From the NCBI GenBank assembly GCA_910574455.1, contig CAJSYZ010000002.1, positions 1,017,671 to 1,081,670 on the forward strand: a stretch of DNA of 64,000 nucleotides, given 5' to 3'. A program made the translations under genes and the position numbers. Of the stretch, positions 21,561 to 34,000 are shown one piece after another (position 1 is the stretch's first letter; each line of letters starts with the position of its first letter). The DNA comes from Trichaptum fuscoviolaceum (lineage: Eukaryota > Basidiomycota > Agaricomycetes > Hymenochaetales > Trichaptaceae). Under the pieces are notes generated by a model, which did not search any database, was not told the DNA's origin, and saw nothing but the letters and a program-made list of their open reading frames with translations.

Positions 21561-24500
21561 TCCATTACGGACTCTGTTGAATAGCAGGCGAGATCTGAAT
21601 GTTCTTTCCACAAATCCATTCTCGGCTGGGTTTACCCGACCCCTCTTTTCTGTCAATAACGCTCATTTATTTAAATTATGGCATGTCACCAGATGCACAA
21701 CCAGTACCCCTAGCCTTGCCCGCTTTATGGGCATATGCGAACAACCGCCACAGATCTCATGGGTTATTCCCGTCCGAGGGTGCCCGGAACGCATACACTC
21801 ACCTTGTTTCCCCCCTGTGTGTCGATTGGATTTAGCGTTTGGGTTTCTGAGAGTAGTTTTTTTTGCCAAGCTTGTTCGCTGAGACACGTCTCACTCACTT
21901 CGCGTCACGGTGTATGCACATGCACAAAGACGAGTAACGTGCGCGACCGACGACCGACGCGACGACCATCTCGACTTCCTCTTACACTTGCTCGACCGTC
22001 GGGAAGCAAATAACGAATTGAAGCCGACCCGAATACTACACAGCGATGGTTACATTTGACTAATGCTTCTGATATCCAAAGGCTTCCATTGCAAGCCTCA
22101 GTCTGCGCACGCTTGTTCAGCGCTGCGCTCCCAACGACGAGTGACTGGAAGAAAGGGACTCGCCTTGAACCCTCTATGTAATATGCTCAAGGTTCATGTT
22201 ACAGGGACCGCTAGTGACAGCGGTGGGAAAAGGAACAACTGATCGGTAACCTTAAATGGAACAGAAATTCGAAGCTTGAGAAGCTCGAGAAGTTCGGAGT
22301 TACCCTCTTTCTATATCCATCCACAGCTCAAGCTTCTATCTTATATCTCTTCCATCGCCACCTCTCTGTCTCCTTGTTATCCCTTCGTCGTCCCAAGCAA
22401 TGTAGGACCGAAATCCAGGATCAAATTCTGAAGTGTATCACTGGCGACGGAAAGCGTCTTTCCGCGGATACTAAACCTCGAACCGGGATCATGATCAAAC
22501 TTAAGGCCTTCACTGGCGGCAAGCTGGAGTCCGAAACGAGCACTGTGACGCCGGCCGTGGGTGTAATACTGCATGCACACCACGCGCTCTCGATTCGATG
22601 GATGATACACATTTAATCTAACAACTTTTTCTCCTTTTCACCACAGGTACCAAGTGAGAAAGTCTGTACTACATAAAAGTAGAGAGATAAACGACCTACG
22701 TAGCTCATCAACCCCAAGGGGCAAGTGGGATCCGGACTGCCTGCCTCATTAACCTCCATCGCCTTGATCCTCCCGCCCACTGTCATTGTATCTCCTCTCA
22801 TAATCCCGGGCCTCCGTCCAACACCGGGATCAATCAAGATGTGCACTATACACAGCGTACAAGCGTCTCGGGCTAATGCACTCTATGTATCGGCTCAGGC
22901 TATGTACTACTTAGTACTACAATCCACTCAGGCTCTCTCCGCTCTCGCCCCCTTCCTCCATTCCTTCTATGTCATCTTCACCTTCGCCTACTCACGCCGA
23001 CCTGGGCTCTGGGCGCCTATTACCGTCCCTCACTTACAGCCATGCTTCGCGCCAATCTGCGCAACAAACCCACTATATCGCAATCGGCCCAGACCAAATG
23101 CGTCGCTTAGCTACCAACTCCCCGTTAGCAGCGCCGATCATTATGTAGGTCTTTAGTCTTAGCCGTGACTTGGCGCTAGGTGGCACTGGCAGTGATCCTT
23201 GAGACCCCGGTCTTACGCCCTTTAGGCCTAGTGAATAAGAAAAAAAGACTCAAAACAAGGGTGTGCTTCATCGACCGTGAATACAGTGCGGTATGAGCCA
23301 CCAGTGGAAGCGCCTCTTGCAATTCACTCCGGACAACGTTGCTCAGATATGATGGACTCGGACGTAGATCCCCCTTCTCTGCCCGTAGATCCAGTCGATC
23401 AACGAACACCCTGCAACCGTATGTACATACTATCATATTTAATGGTCGCCGCTTTATGTATTAATATGTCCAGTTATGCAACTAGCTCAGGCTGCACAAG
23501 TACGTTCGTTTACTGATTTATATTATGCATTCACTAATTTTTACACTACACATCATTCGGATTTTCACAGTACAATGATTAAGTTCATACGTTTGGTACG
23601 CCGCCATACCCGCCCGCCGAGAAACCCGCCGCCGAATAGTAGCAACGCCGGTCATGGTACTAGTACTATACCACGATGTGCTCGGAGGAGGGAGCAACGT
23701 ATGTCCACTGCCATGCATTAGAGCTCTAAAACAGTAGTGACTGTGGCTACACAACATGCACGCAAGTACGTATACACCGGACCCGAAGGGAGGCGGCGTG
23801 GCGCATAGTCTTTACGCGGCATCATTCGCAACACTAGCGCCACTTGTATTAGTGTTGCGATTTGGATTTGGACTCAGAGACGATCGCAAAGCGTCGATGC
23901 CTGGCAAGTGATCACGACCGTGACTATTCGGTGCCATGGCCTGAGTCTCCGAGGAGGTAGCGACGATATCTGCTTGGAGGCGAACGCCATGGCCAGTGCG
24001 GATCGCAAGCGCGAGCATCTTTGACTTTGGCTTTGCTTTACCGCGCATCTGCCACTATGTGGATCGACTCGGTTCGTCACATACATGACCGTGTTTTTTT
24101 CTTCTTTTCTTGCTCGTTTTAACAGAAGGAGGGGTGGAACGAGAAACCCTAGTAAAATAATAAAAGAAAAGAAAACTGTGAAGCCCGGAAATTACTGTAT
24201 GATTGTTTTAGACTCAATGTCTCTACATAGAAAATAAACCCAGACCATTCGTTACTACTTACAGAGTTATGTAGGTCCGTACGCCCCATTGCTGCACAGA
24301 TATGAGCTCGCCGCTCGGATCATGAGACCGATCAAAGAAACATCATCGTCTCGAAAAAATGCTAGCGGGACTGCAAGACAGAATTCAGACACTTGACTCG
24401 CCCGAGGACTCGGACCATTCTTCATCCCCCTCTCGTGACCGCGCTGCTCGCTGCTCCGGCCAACACTCGATGGCGAGAGGTCAGCTAGTTTGACATAAAG

Positions 24501-26107
24501 AAAGGTCGTGCATTTGCTCATCCGCGAGAGCCAAGCGGTTGAGCGGGCCAGATGGTCTGACAAAACGTCATGCGCGGGGAGAACAAATGGACATCTGACC
24601 ACCCCGCCCGGGCCCTTCCCCTGTGTAGGTGCCAGCTGAGTGCGTTCCGACTGTGACCGGCCGGCTGTACTGTGAATGATTCATTCTGTATTATGTTATG
24701 CATACCATAGGCGCGAGATGCATCTAGCGATCGAGTCCAAGATCGAGATCGAGATCGCTGAAAAGGTACGAAGTTGAGCTTCAGATCCGAGTCTTCACGA
24801 ACGACCGTCTGACCTCCATATAACATAAACAAGCGACGAAGGAAATATTGAGTAGAGGGTCGAGAACAGCAGCATCAAATTCGAATGAAAGGAAAGGGGG
24901 GAGTCAAGTAAGAAGACGGCAACCGGATTGAATGCAATGTAAGTTGTCACAGTCTAGTCCCGAGACACACTAAATAATTGAATGTCCCGACTCCCACCCG
25001 ACCGACGGGTTTTAATTCCGTCCAGACCCGGACCGGAGCGTCGTCGATCGTGCGGGGAAATAGGGGAGAGGGGATATGTAGGGAAAGTGTGGGGTAGGGC
25101 CGGGTGCGGGGTAGCGGGGAGAGTCGGAATTTTCTAGAATGTATATAAGTGAAGTGAAGGGGCTCGAGGGGGGAACTTAAGGCTATAAGGTTATCGAGAG
25201 GTTGCAGGTAGGCCCTGGTCCGGGCTAAGGGAAGAGAGTGATTAAGGTCCCTATTCCCTCCGAGTCTCCCTTTAGTTCGAGGTGACCTGGGCTTGGCCTC
25301 CCTTCTCCAGGAAAGAACTCTGACATTTGATTAGCTAATAATTATTTTCTTTTCAGTGACCAGTACCATAAGCCGTGTGTATTATGCAGTGCAGGCAACT
25401 TGGATGGCATCCGAAAACAGTAAAGATGTGGGAGTCTGAAGAAGGTCAAGGATCGACCGGAAGTCAATGACAGAAGCACTGAGTGTACTAAGCCAAGGCA
25501 ACTGCACTGCTTTTATGTACTCTTTGATTGGATTGAGAATTTAGACTGTGGTTGTGCTGCTTCTGCGAGTTCTTGAGACGATCCGCATCACATACTGAAT
25601 CAGTAATCGATCTTCGGTGAGTATATATGTATGTATTATTAGCTGCGGTATCTTTAAGTATAAGAATTCATAAGAAGCCTTGTTTGCGTTTGCGACGGTA
25701 GAACGTATCTTGAAGTCCGAAACGTTGCAGATACATGACATGCTTTCAGTTGGAGGGCTCTACATCGCTGGGCTTTTCATGCTGCTACTCGGTTCCGATA
25801 GCACCTCCATCTATGGTACCGAAACCGTAATAAAGGAGTGCAGCGACGGAGGAGAATAACAGACGCAGATCCCGTCGCGTATTTCATTTTATCTTCATTT
25901 TTATATCTTGAATCTAAGTGAAACACAGCCCTGGCAGACGATGCCAGTGTGGGGTTCGCTAAGTGGAAGATGAAACAGAGAAGCGAAAAAAAAGAGTTGC
26001 GGTAAAGTGAGCCGCCAACTTGAACTTGAACTTCTTTACATAAAGCTCCGCTCTATTTCAACTTGAACGCAAAGCCATATGATTTCGGCACCCGGGCCCT
26101 CGGCATG
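21561..26107. other. Gene-poor 4.5-kb region
   Basis: No recognisable protein-coding gene, RNA gene or transposon end. Possible coding fragments are weak: a minus-strand frame at 22700-22846 (GIMRGDTMTVGGRIKAMEV) ending at a GTAGGT donor, followed by another open frame to 22377. They cannot be joined into a convincing model. Between 24960 and 25140 the plus strand carries G-rich runs (GGGGAAATAGGGGAGAGGGG type). Confidence 0.45.
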
Positions 26108-26293
26108 CTACTTAAAAGTGGCACCAGCACAGTAGAGTAGTGTGTCGTTCAACTTGAAGATCCCGCCACTCCACACGAGCAAGCCATTCATGATCGCGAG
26201 TTTGCCGCCTGGGATCGTGATTGGATAACAAAATAATGAGAGCAACTGGTTTACCAGCTTTCTGTTAGAGAGAAGTAAAGTAAACAATGCCAC
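26108..26293 (-). other. Possible remnant of a small secreted protein gene
   Basis: A 61-residue open frame ending CAGATFK. Part of it (ITIPGGKL .. GGIFKLNDTLLYCAG) loosely resembles the exon FAIPAGSW .. GGNCKFNVTNT .. MCAS of the secreted protein gene at 26621-27256. It has no signal peptide of its own. It could be a degenerate paralogue or chance similarity; support is weak. Confidence 0.2.
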
Positions 26294-26620
26294 GTATCTT
26301 CTATATATTTACTCGCAAGTAGTTGAAATCCATGTATTCCATGCCTTCAACTTTCATAGGCTAACAGTACTTGAATCCTGAGAACCGACAGAAGTTGTTT
26401 TCGCAAGATCACACTATCCCCCCGTAGGTCCTCAACGTATGTACAATGTACATGCTTGAGCATACATGTATTTATATTTACAATTTTATTTCTAAAAGGC
26501 GTTTCTGGAAGTTACATTCTCACACCTCAACTAACCGGAGCGCAATCCGCCTCGATGCAGCGAGACACCCTGGAAAATACTGTTTTAGCACACAATTTTA
26601 TAGACTTGAGTTGAAGAGAC

Positions 26621-27256
26621 TCACTCGAATGTCCAAGAAGGACCTTCAGTGCTTTCCCACAGCCACCCGGTGAATGTATCTGTGTTAGGAGGCAGGCAAG
26701 TGTTGATCAAAGCCGGGAAAGCTCCAGCGTCCGCCTAGACAAAGCAAGCTATCATTATTTGTTCCATAGGAAGCTAGGACGGGTCACTCACAATGCGAGA
26801 AGCGCACATCGATATTTCAGTCGTGCCAGTGTTCGTGACGTTGAACTTGCAGTTCCCACCAGGGAGGTTAAATGACTCCCAAGAACCAGCCGGGATGGCG
26901 AATGTCTCATTGCTTTATTATTGTCCAATCAGTGACATCCCGACAACACTTGGTACATTTGTAGCACTCACTCGTTGGCAAATCCGTCGGCCAGGGTCTG
27001 GCAATCCTCGATGGTCGGTGCAACGCTTTCAGCAATGATGCAGAATCCCTCCGCTATACATGATAATGTGTTAGTGATGATATGTATATAGCTTCCTTAG
27101 AACACACAACTAACCTTCGCTGAAGCAGACATCGGATCCTTGGCGACGCTCCAGTCCTGCGCTGCGCACAACGTCTCCGCGTCTCGTCACGATTGCTGCC
27201 TCGCTGCCGACAATGCAAGCCAGAGCGACGATGGAAAGCTTAGCGATGAACTGCAT
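26621..27256 (-). CDS. Small secreted cysteine-rich protein
   Basis: Four exons (27115-27256, 26972-27053, 26792-26912, 26621-26734) give 152 residues. A signal peptide (MQFIAKLSIVALACIVGSEA) is followed by two dibasic sites (TRRGD, LERRQ) that fit Kex2-type processing. The mature part contains six cysteines (DVCF, GFCI, EDCQ, GNCK, SMCA, NTCL), enough for three disulfides. Other blocks are NETFAIPAGSWESFNLPGG and DTFTGWLWESTEGPSW. It looks like the effector-like or hydrophilic secreted proteins common in basidiomycetes, but I do not recognise a named family. A TATA box lies 85-90 bases upstream. Confidence 0.8.
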
Positions 27257-27340
27257 GTTTGTTTGAGTGGCTTGAATCAGTGGGTTCTCTGGAGACTGTT
27301 GTACTTCTGAGATGTCGAACCAAGGTCGCAGACTTCGGCT

Positions 27341-27347
27341 CTTTATA
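27341..27347 (-). promoter_or_regulatory. TATA box of the secreted protein gene
   Basis: TATAAAG on the minus strand, 85 bases upstream of the ATG at 27256. Confidence 0.6.
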
Positions 27348-28526
27348 CCTCATTGTCAGGTCCAATTTTCATCGTCTGGTAGACTGCACACATTGCTATA
27401 GCATAGTGCTTTACTCGAGGTGCTGGTGTCTATACGCGGAATTCGACAAAGCCGCGACGCTTTCCCGAACCGAACGGTTCGTAAGTATTGCCATAGACGA
27501 CCATTCCGTCGGCACCGGAGATGCGATGGGAAAGGACGAAACATCTTTCAATGGCCATGCTATTCATTCATTTAGACCATCACTCTCTTATACTTGAAAG
27601 AGAGACGCAGTTGTCACATGAGAATCGGAAATCCGTACCCACCGGGGAGTTTCCGTACCAAAAGCTTGTTGGTCGAGTTAGGGATTGAATACAGGTAGAC
27701 GGCGAACGTTGATCCCGTCGATCCGACCCTTGGATTCATCGCCAGAACCTTGATATGCTGTCTCCTTTGACGTGCGCATGGTCGTTGCGAGTCGGACATG
27801 AACAATAGTTTGGACCGAGAATTGTTTGAAAGCGGAATTAACGACTTTACTGAGCCATATAGTATGAGACATCGGGGGCAATCTGAAACGACTGGTTATC
27901 AATGTAGCCTGCAGATAGTTGCCTAGCAAACAAATAGACTAGAATCAGCAGTAAGTGTGCATAAGCACAAGACTTTCAAATTTAAGCCTACCCAACCACG
28001 AGTGGATCACGGTAACAAGTATTAGTCAAGTCAACCCATACTTGTTAGACTTGAGGGATAGTAGCCCGTTTTTGATGATAAGCCAAAGGAAGAACACAGA
28101 TACAGAAAGCGGATAACCAAGTCAGCGGAAAATCCGAGAGGCCAAAACAGCATACAAGGAACAAGAGCTATGTCAGAAGGCGTTGAGGGCCATGATTCGC
28201 TTTGATACTAAATGGCACAGGGATGCAGTCCGAAAAAAGCTCCGATGAATGAGGAGACGTTCGGGATTGAAGAGATTATACTTTATCATGATTTATGTTT
28301 CCCGACTCGAGGTGTTGACACAGGGTATGCGCAATTCCGAGTTGTTGCATAGAATTGGTGAGAGGGATAGCTTGTTTGATCGATTTGAGAAATCAAACTT
28401 CGTATGCACCTCCCTCTAGTACGAAAGTTACAGTCCTTCGTAGGTGTCAAGTCCTTAGTGCACTAATCCCATAAATGTACACCAATCACGTACTAGAAGG
28501 AAACCATAATAAGCAAGGCAATTAGC
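27348..28526. other. Intergenic, weak coding fragments only
   Basis: On the minus strand, frames near 27614-27930 contain protein-like pieces (VLAMNPRVGSTGSTFAVYL, LLVRKLPGGYGFPIL) in more than one frame. They may be a gene remnant. No start, stop and splice sites could be put together. Confidence 0.35.
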
Positions 28527-30020
28527 TCAATACTCGTCCTCCGGGCCGACGACTGGTATCCGGATGTTCAGCAGGTCGCGCGCTGCAATAGCTGAAGTCT
28601 TGGATGATCCCCAGGCTTTTGTTGCTTGTCTCTCTATCTCAGCCATAACACTCCTGCGATGATTATAAACACGCTGGCGATATCTAAATCTGCTGCTTTG
28701 GGGCACGGAATCGTCAGGATGTCGAAGACGAGGCTCGGAGCCTGGGTCGGGGAACCGCGTGGAAAAATGCGTCATGAACAACCCACGCGCGCGAATGGAC
28801 TTCGCGAACTTTCCCGCCATGTCTGGCGTAGAGTGGCCGTTTTGGATTGCGTATTCGCGTACAGAGGCCGGGGTGTCTTGCATGGGCTGGGGATCTCCCG
28901 TCGAATCATGCGCATAGTCTTGTTGGATGGTTGATGAGCTGTCTGAAATCGGACGAGAGAATTGTGCGAAGGTGGAAAAGGTGTTGAATCGGGACCACCT
29001 GGATCAGAGGTGGAAGCGGTGGATTTGGGGAATATAGTATCGAAGAGCTTGCTTATAGGATGGTTTTTAGCTCTAGCTCTGGCAACATTTACAGGATCAG
29101 GAGGGCGTTCGAGACCAGGAGGCATCCACGCATTCGTCGCTTCGTGCACCAGCACTGGCGCATCCATCGCAACTTTCGTCAGTGCACTTGGGTCAGGTGT
29201 CACCAAGGATGACTGCTTTTCTTCGCGGCTCGGTTGAGTCATCCTTGTGTTCCGTAAATACATAACCTGGACATGGTACTTGAGAAAGAACGACAATCAG
29301 CATCAGCATGTTCACTCGAGATCAGATCATTGAGCAGGGGATAGGGAGAACACAGGCAGCTGCAAGACTTCGGTACTTACTTCTATGCCTAATGGGCCCC
29401 ACATCGCCTCGCACATCCATCTCATCCTCACTCGTGCCTTCATTCACTACGATGTCTCGCCACAGCCCTTCCTCCGACGTTTCGAGATTGCGTCCTGCAC
29501 TTTCGTTTGGATGATGACGCAGTTGACCATCAGCACGACATGGCAATTCTGAGTCGAAGGGTCCAATCAGGAGGTTTGCCCGTGTTGCGTGCAGATTTTC
29601 TCGAATGAAGCGGCGGAGACTTTGTGGACCATAGAGTTCCATACGGACCTGCAAGCGAATTTAGTAAAAAGTGTTCATGATCGCCATGACGGACTGCGAT
29701 AACGCACTGTTTCTTCAAGTAGATGTTCATCGCTTTTACGGATACCAGCCATCACATTAATTATAGGTGGTATGATGCCCATGATATGATCAGCTACATC
29801 GCTTTCTGATTGAGTGTAAAAGCGCAGAAGTAGCTGATGGATGCACACCATGCATGTGAGTAACAAATATCTTGCGAATGTCCTTGGAGTGTTTGCTCGG
29901 CGAATTTGCAGCAGGGTGTCTTCAGCGCAGTCAACCACTTTCTTTTCAGGTCAGAATCGGACATTACATTGAGGTTGAAGTACTCACATGCTGATCCCGC
30001 CGCAATTCATTCCGCACATT
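28527..30020 (-). CDS. Unknown gene, exon structure unresolved (possibly decayed)
   Basis: Several minus-strand segments look coding. They are 29988-30020 (NVRNELRRDQH), 29708-29941 (DTLLQIRRANTPRTFARYLL .. MAGIRKSDEHLLEET), 29381-29648 (MELYGPQSLRRFIRENLH .. WRDIVVNEGTSEDEMDV), about 28950-29260 (APVLVHEATNAWMPPGLE) and 28527-28890 (NGHSTPDMAGKFAKSIRA, ending VVGPEDEY). The first three join in phase 0 with good sites. From 29380 on, the frames of adjacent segments do not connect with any splice pair I could find. Further coding-like sequence upstream (30020-30430, e.g. VYDIHWNLQRWRPNPI) also shifts frame. No domain is recognised. Either the introns are unusual or the gene has indels. Confidence 0.4.
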
Positions 30021-31002
30021 CTAGCTGATTGCTGAACATGCGCGAGATAGGATTGGGCCTCCACCGCTGCAAGTTCCAATGAATGTCATAGACGAGATTC
30101 GAGGACTGTGTCTTTGTCGCGATTAAACAACACAAGTTTCGGTTCCCCCTTCAAAACATGGACCCGAGCAACTTGAATGGTCGTGTGACCCTTTTTGGAG
30201 TTCTTTTCGTACTGGCTCTGGCATTTCATGTTCTCTTCGTTCTATTCAATTCACCACCACCTCCTCCATCTCCGACACCAGTAGGATCATTGATCTTCCT
30301 CACACACCTCCAGTCATCGTTATAGCAGGCATATCTGTTGATTTTAGCGGGTTCAAACTCCTTGCCTTGCTGGCGTCGCAGGCATATCTTTTCTGATTTT
30401 CTGGCATTACTATGATAGCAGTGCTTCAATTCTCGGAAGTAAATCGCACACGACGAATGCCGGTATAAATGTTAAGCTCAGTCGCCGAAATGAGGGCAAG
30501 AAGTCACCTTACCTTTCAGAAATCTGGCTCCTTCTGTATGCATATGAACTTGGCGCGAAGTCTTTAGCTTCGACTAAATTGATTATCATGTTACGAATCT
30601 TATGATGACATTCTCACTCATGGGTATCCACTGGCAACCCCGATTGGAATTCGCAGTTCTCATGACCTCTCACAAGGCAGTCGACATTCCCTGCGATCTA
30701 GACATCTGACTTCCTCCCCTTCTTTGCTTTTCTCTTTCAGGGTTTGCAAGGTCGGAACGCCGGTTCAGCTTGGTACCCGACTTGCTATTGGGCTTCCGTC
30801 TGGCGAGCCAGACGAGAATTGTAACGACTGTCAGGCAGTGTCAGCAGGTACTAGTTTGATGCAGGTTCGATCAAACTACCCTTCGTAGAATGCATTGGGC
30901 GTCAAATGACTTCCATCTGTGCTTCGTATCCAATCCAAGCCTCTCCCGTTCCCACCATGCTCCTGAGTTAGCCATCAGACTAGGCAGTCTCTAGAAGTGG
31001 AA
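30021..31002. other. Upstream region between the unknown gene and the FMO
   Basis: Contains frame-shifting coding-like pieces up to about 30430 (see the gene at 28527) and then, from about 30430, a non-coding stretch that should hold the FMO promoter. Confidence 0.4.
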
Positions 31003-31012
31003 TATATATAAG
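31003..31012 (+). promoter_or_regulatory. TATA box of the intact FMO
   Basis: TATATATAAG about 48 bases before the ATG at 31060; the spacing leaves a short 5' leader. Confidence 0.55.
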
Positions 31013-31059
31013 ACACCAGGTCTTGCCTGACGGTCTGCATTCCCTCAGTTCTTTCTACG

Positions 31060-33450
31060 ATGCCAGGAGGTGAAGCTGCAACATCTCAGCGCTCTTTACC
31101 TACGCTTGACCGGCTTAATGTGCAAGTGCCGAGCAACGTAGATGCCATTGCCATAGCCACTTCATGGCTACAGAGTTTTGGACAGCTTGTCGAGGCGGGG
31201 GATGCTGCCGGAGCTGCAGCTCTACTCGTCGAGGATGCTTTTTGGCGAGACATGCTTGCGCTGACCTGGGAGTTCCGCACCTTCGAAGGCACAGCAGCCG
31301 TCACCCAATTCTTGAAGGACCAACTTCCTATTACATCCTTCTCTAAGCTTGTCCTAAAGCCGGAGACCACGAGCCTGCAACAGCCCTATCCGGACCTTGC
31401 TTGGGTGCAGGCTATGTTCACCTTCGAAACCAAAGTCGGGGCCGGTTCAGGCATCATCAGACTCGTGCCCACGACCTCCACTGCCGCTGTGTCGGGAGCT
31501 GAAGGATGGAAAGCACACACGGTGTACACGAACCTCGAAGAGCTTAAGGGCTTCCCGGAACGTACAGGCGCCAATCGCGATGCCTTGCCGAACCACGGGA
31601 TGTGGCCCGAGAAGCGACGTCGTGAGATTGCTTTCGAGAATTCCGAGCCTGCTGTGATTGTCCTCGGCGGTGGGCAAAGTGGCCTCGAAGTTGCGGCACG
31701 CCTCCAGTTATTGGGAGTCCCGACGCTTATCGTGGAGAAACGCGCACGCATAGGAGATCAATGGCGAGGTCGTTATGAAGCACTATGTTTGCATGACCCT
31801 GTCTGTGAGTACACTCTGTTGTTATCAGTTGTAGAAATAGATGAACTGAAGTTGCTTTGACAAGGGTATGACCATATGCCATACATCCCGTAAGCTACCT
31901 GTTATATCCGATCATACTATCATGGCCTTATTTTAGGTCTTGTATAGCTTCCCACCATCCTGGCCTGTATGGACTCCAGCACCGAAGGTACGCTGGTCTA
32001 TTGCTTTCATATGTCGAATTGTGTTTCCTGATCCTCGATGTAGCTTGCAGACTGGCTTGAATCATTTGCGCACAGCATGGAGCTCAACGTTTGGACAAGC
32101 TCTACGGTCAACAAACTTGTCCAAAATCCGAACAAGGACGGCTGGACGGTTGAGGTTAAGAAAGGAGACGGCTCAACCCGAACATTCAAGCCGCGTCACT
32201 TCATCTTCGCGCATGGCTTTGGAGGGGGCGTACCTAAAATGCCGTCAGTCCCTGGAGCGGTGAGCTTTGCATATCTACTTGAGTGACCTTTACGGTAACA
32301 AATTGATGAAAACGAATGGCAGGATCAATTTGAGGGCAAGATTATACACTCTTCTCAGCACGGAAGCGCGCGCGACAACAAAGGAAAGAAGGTTGTTATC
32401 GTAGGCGCTTGCACATCAGGGCACGATATCGCGCATGACCATTACACACATGGCGTCGGTATGTCCTCGAAGTTCCAGTTTAAGCATTAAAGTGAGACTA
32501 GACTTAATACCGTCAGACGTCACAATTTTTCAGAGAAGCTCGACGTACATCATGTCCAACAAAGAGGGCATGCCCAGGCTAATGGCAGGTGAATCTGCAC
32601 ATAACGGTTTTCTGCAGTTTTGATATCTAACCTATCGAATCTCACTTACAGGACTTTACTGGGAAGGCGGACCACCTACAGATGTTGCAGACCGGATTAA
32701 TGCGTCGTTCCCGAACAACCTACTGCGCCTCATGCATACGCGTGTTAGTGCAGATATCGCCGCGGCGGACAAGTATGTCAATTTGTCGAGCGTTGTCTAC
32801 AGTCTTTATCAATTACTCATCAATTGCTAGGGAGCTTTTGGATGGCCTTCACAAGAGAGGTTTCCGTACGAATATGGGTACAGACGGCTCAGGTTTCCTA
32901 ATGATGGCATGGGAACGCGCTGGCGGGTACTACCTCGGTTCGTTGTCCTGATCAGAATGGGTCACGAAAAAAGCCAACCTTTCTCCTAACATAACTTTCA
33001 GATGTCGGCTGCAGCCAGCTCATCGTCGACGGCAAAATCAAGCTTAAGAACGACTCCCAGATCTCGCACTTCTCCAAGACCGGCCTTGTCTTCGACGACG
33101 GGAGCGAGCTACCCGCGGACGTCGTGATTTTCGCAACGGGCTACGGTGATATGAAGGAGCTCGTCGGACAGCTCGCTGATCCGGAAGTCGCGAAGGACTT
33201 GGGGCCTGTGTGGGGTTTGAACAAGGAAGGGGAGCTGAACGGAGCCTGGCGCTGGTGTGGTGTCCCGAATTTGTATTTCATGATGGGCAACTTGGCGCTT
33301 TGCAGGTTCCATTCAAAGCATCTAGCACTCCGTGAGTCAAAGCCTCGACACCTTTATTCTAATGTTATCGGAAGAACTCTAACTGCCGATACTCTTACAG
33401 AAATCAAAGCGAAGGAAGCGGGTGTCTATGGTCAACGCTACACCAAGTGA
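31060..33450 (+). CDS. Flavin-containing monooxygenase, intact copy
   Basis: NADPH- and FAD-dependent monooxygenase of the fungal FMO / Baeyer-Villiger-like type. Ten exons (31060-31804, 31865-31889, 31948-31987, 32044-32259, 32323-32458, 32517-32588, 32652-32772, 32831-32937, 33002-33331, 33401-33450) give 613 residues. Residues 1-120 resemble an NTF2/SnoaL-like domain. The FAD-binding motif is VIVLGGGQSG (199-208). HMPYIPFPPSWPVWTPAPK and LADWLESFAHSMELNVW are typical of this subgroup. FEGKIIHSSQH corresponds to the FxGxxxHxxx fingerprint, VVIVGACTSGHDIAHD to the second dinucleotide-binding motif, and VIFATGYGD to the C-terminal ATG motif. It lies alone, but a broken inverted copy sits at 6705-8634. 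Substrate unknown. Confidence 0.92.
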
Positions 33451-34000
33451 ATCTCGAAGATGATCCTTCTATAGCCAAAAAGCTTCTGCGTAAATTTTTA
33501 TGGATGGAACATTTGTACTAACATGAATGGGAGAAGCTCTATTTAGAGAAATAAGATCTCATTAATCGCTGATATTGTTCCCTTTGAAACCTTTCTGACT
33601 CCCACAAGATCACACCTCAGCAAACTCAAAGAAACGTTTTGTTACGAGTTAAAGTGCAGCCAGCAATATACATTTTACAAATGAGGTGCTATGCAAAGCG
33701 GCAGTCGGTTGATGATGTAGTGGTAATAATGCGTTAATGAGTCGATGAGATTGAGCAAAATGAGAGGACGGCTAAGAGAAGCCAGAGTAGCGAGATTTAT
33801 ATAGGACAACGAGATGTGAAAGAAGGATAATAATATACTGAACGAAACTGAGCAATGCATGTATGAATGTGCAGAGAAAACAGAAAGAAGCGAGACAAGT
33901 ATTAACCATACTGGGTGTCATATATACCGTATGCGTCTACCACTGGCATTAACGCAAAGAGTTAATTTCATAAATAGTTTTATGTTCGTGAAATCGTTCA
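33451..34000. other. Convergent 3' region, no gene seen
   Basis: Between the 3' ends of the FMO and the TBC gene. The first 90 bases are still similar to the flank of the broken FMO copy. Otherwise AT-rich and non-coding. Confidence 0.5.

Noticed and set aside
22725..23156. 143-residue plus-strand ORF
   Set aside because: Composition is plausible, but there is no motif, no promoter element and a competing minus-strand frame; neither could be built into a gene.
30340..30370. GGGTTCAAACTCC-like sequence considered as a tRNA T-arm
   Set aside because: No matching acceptor stem, D-arm or anticodon arm could be placed around it.
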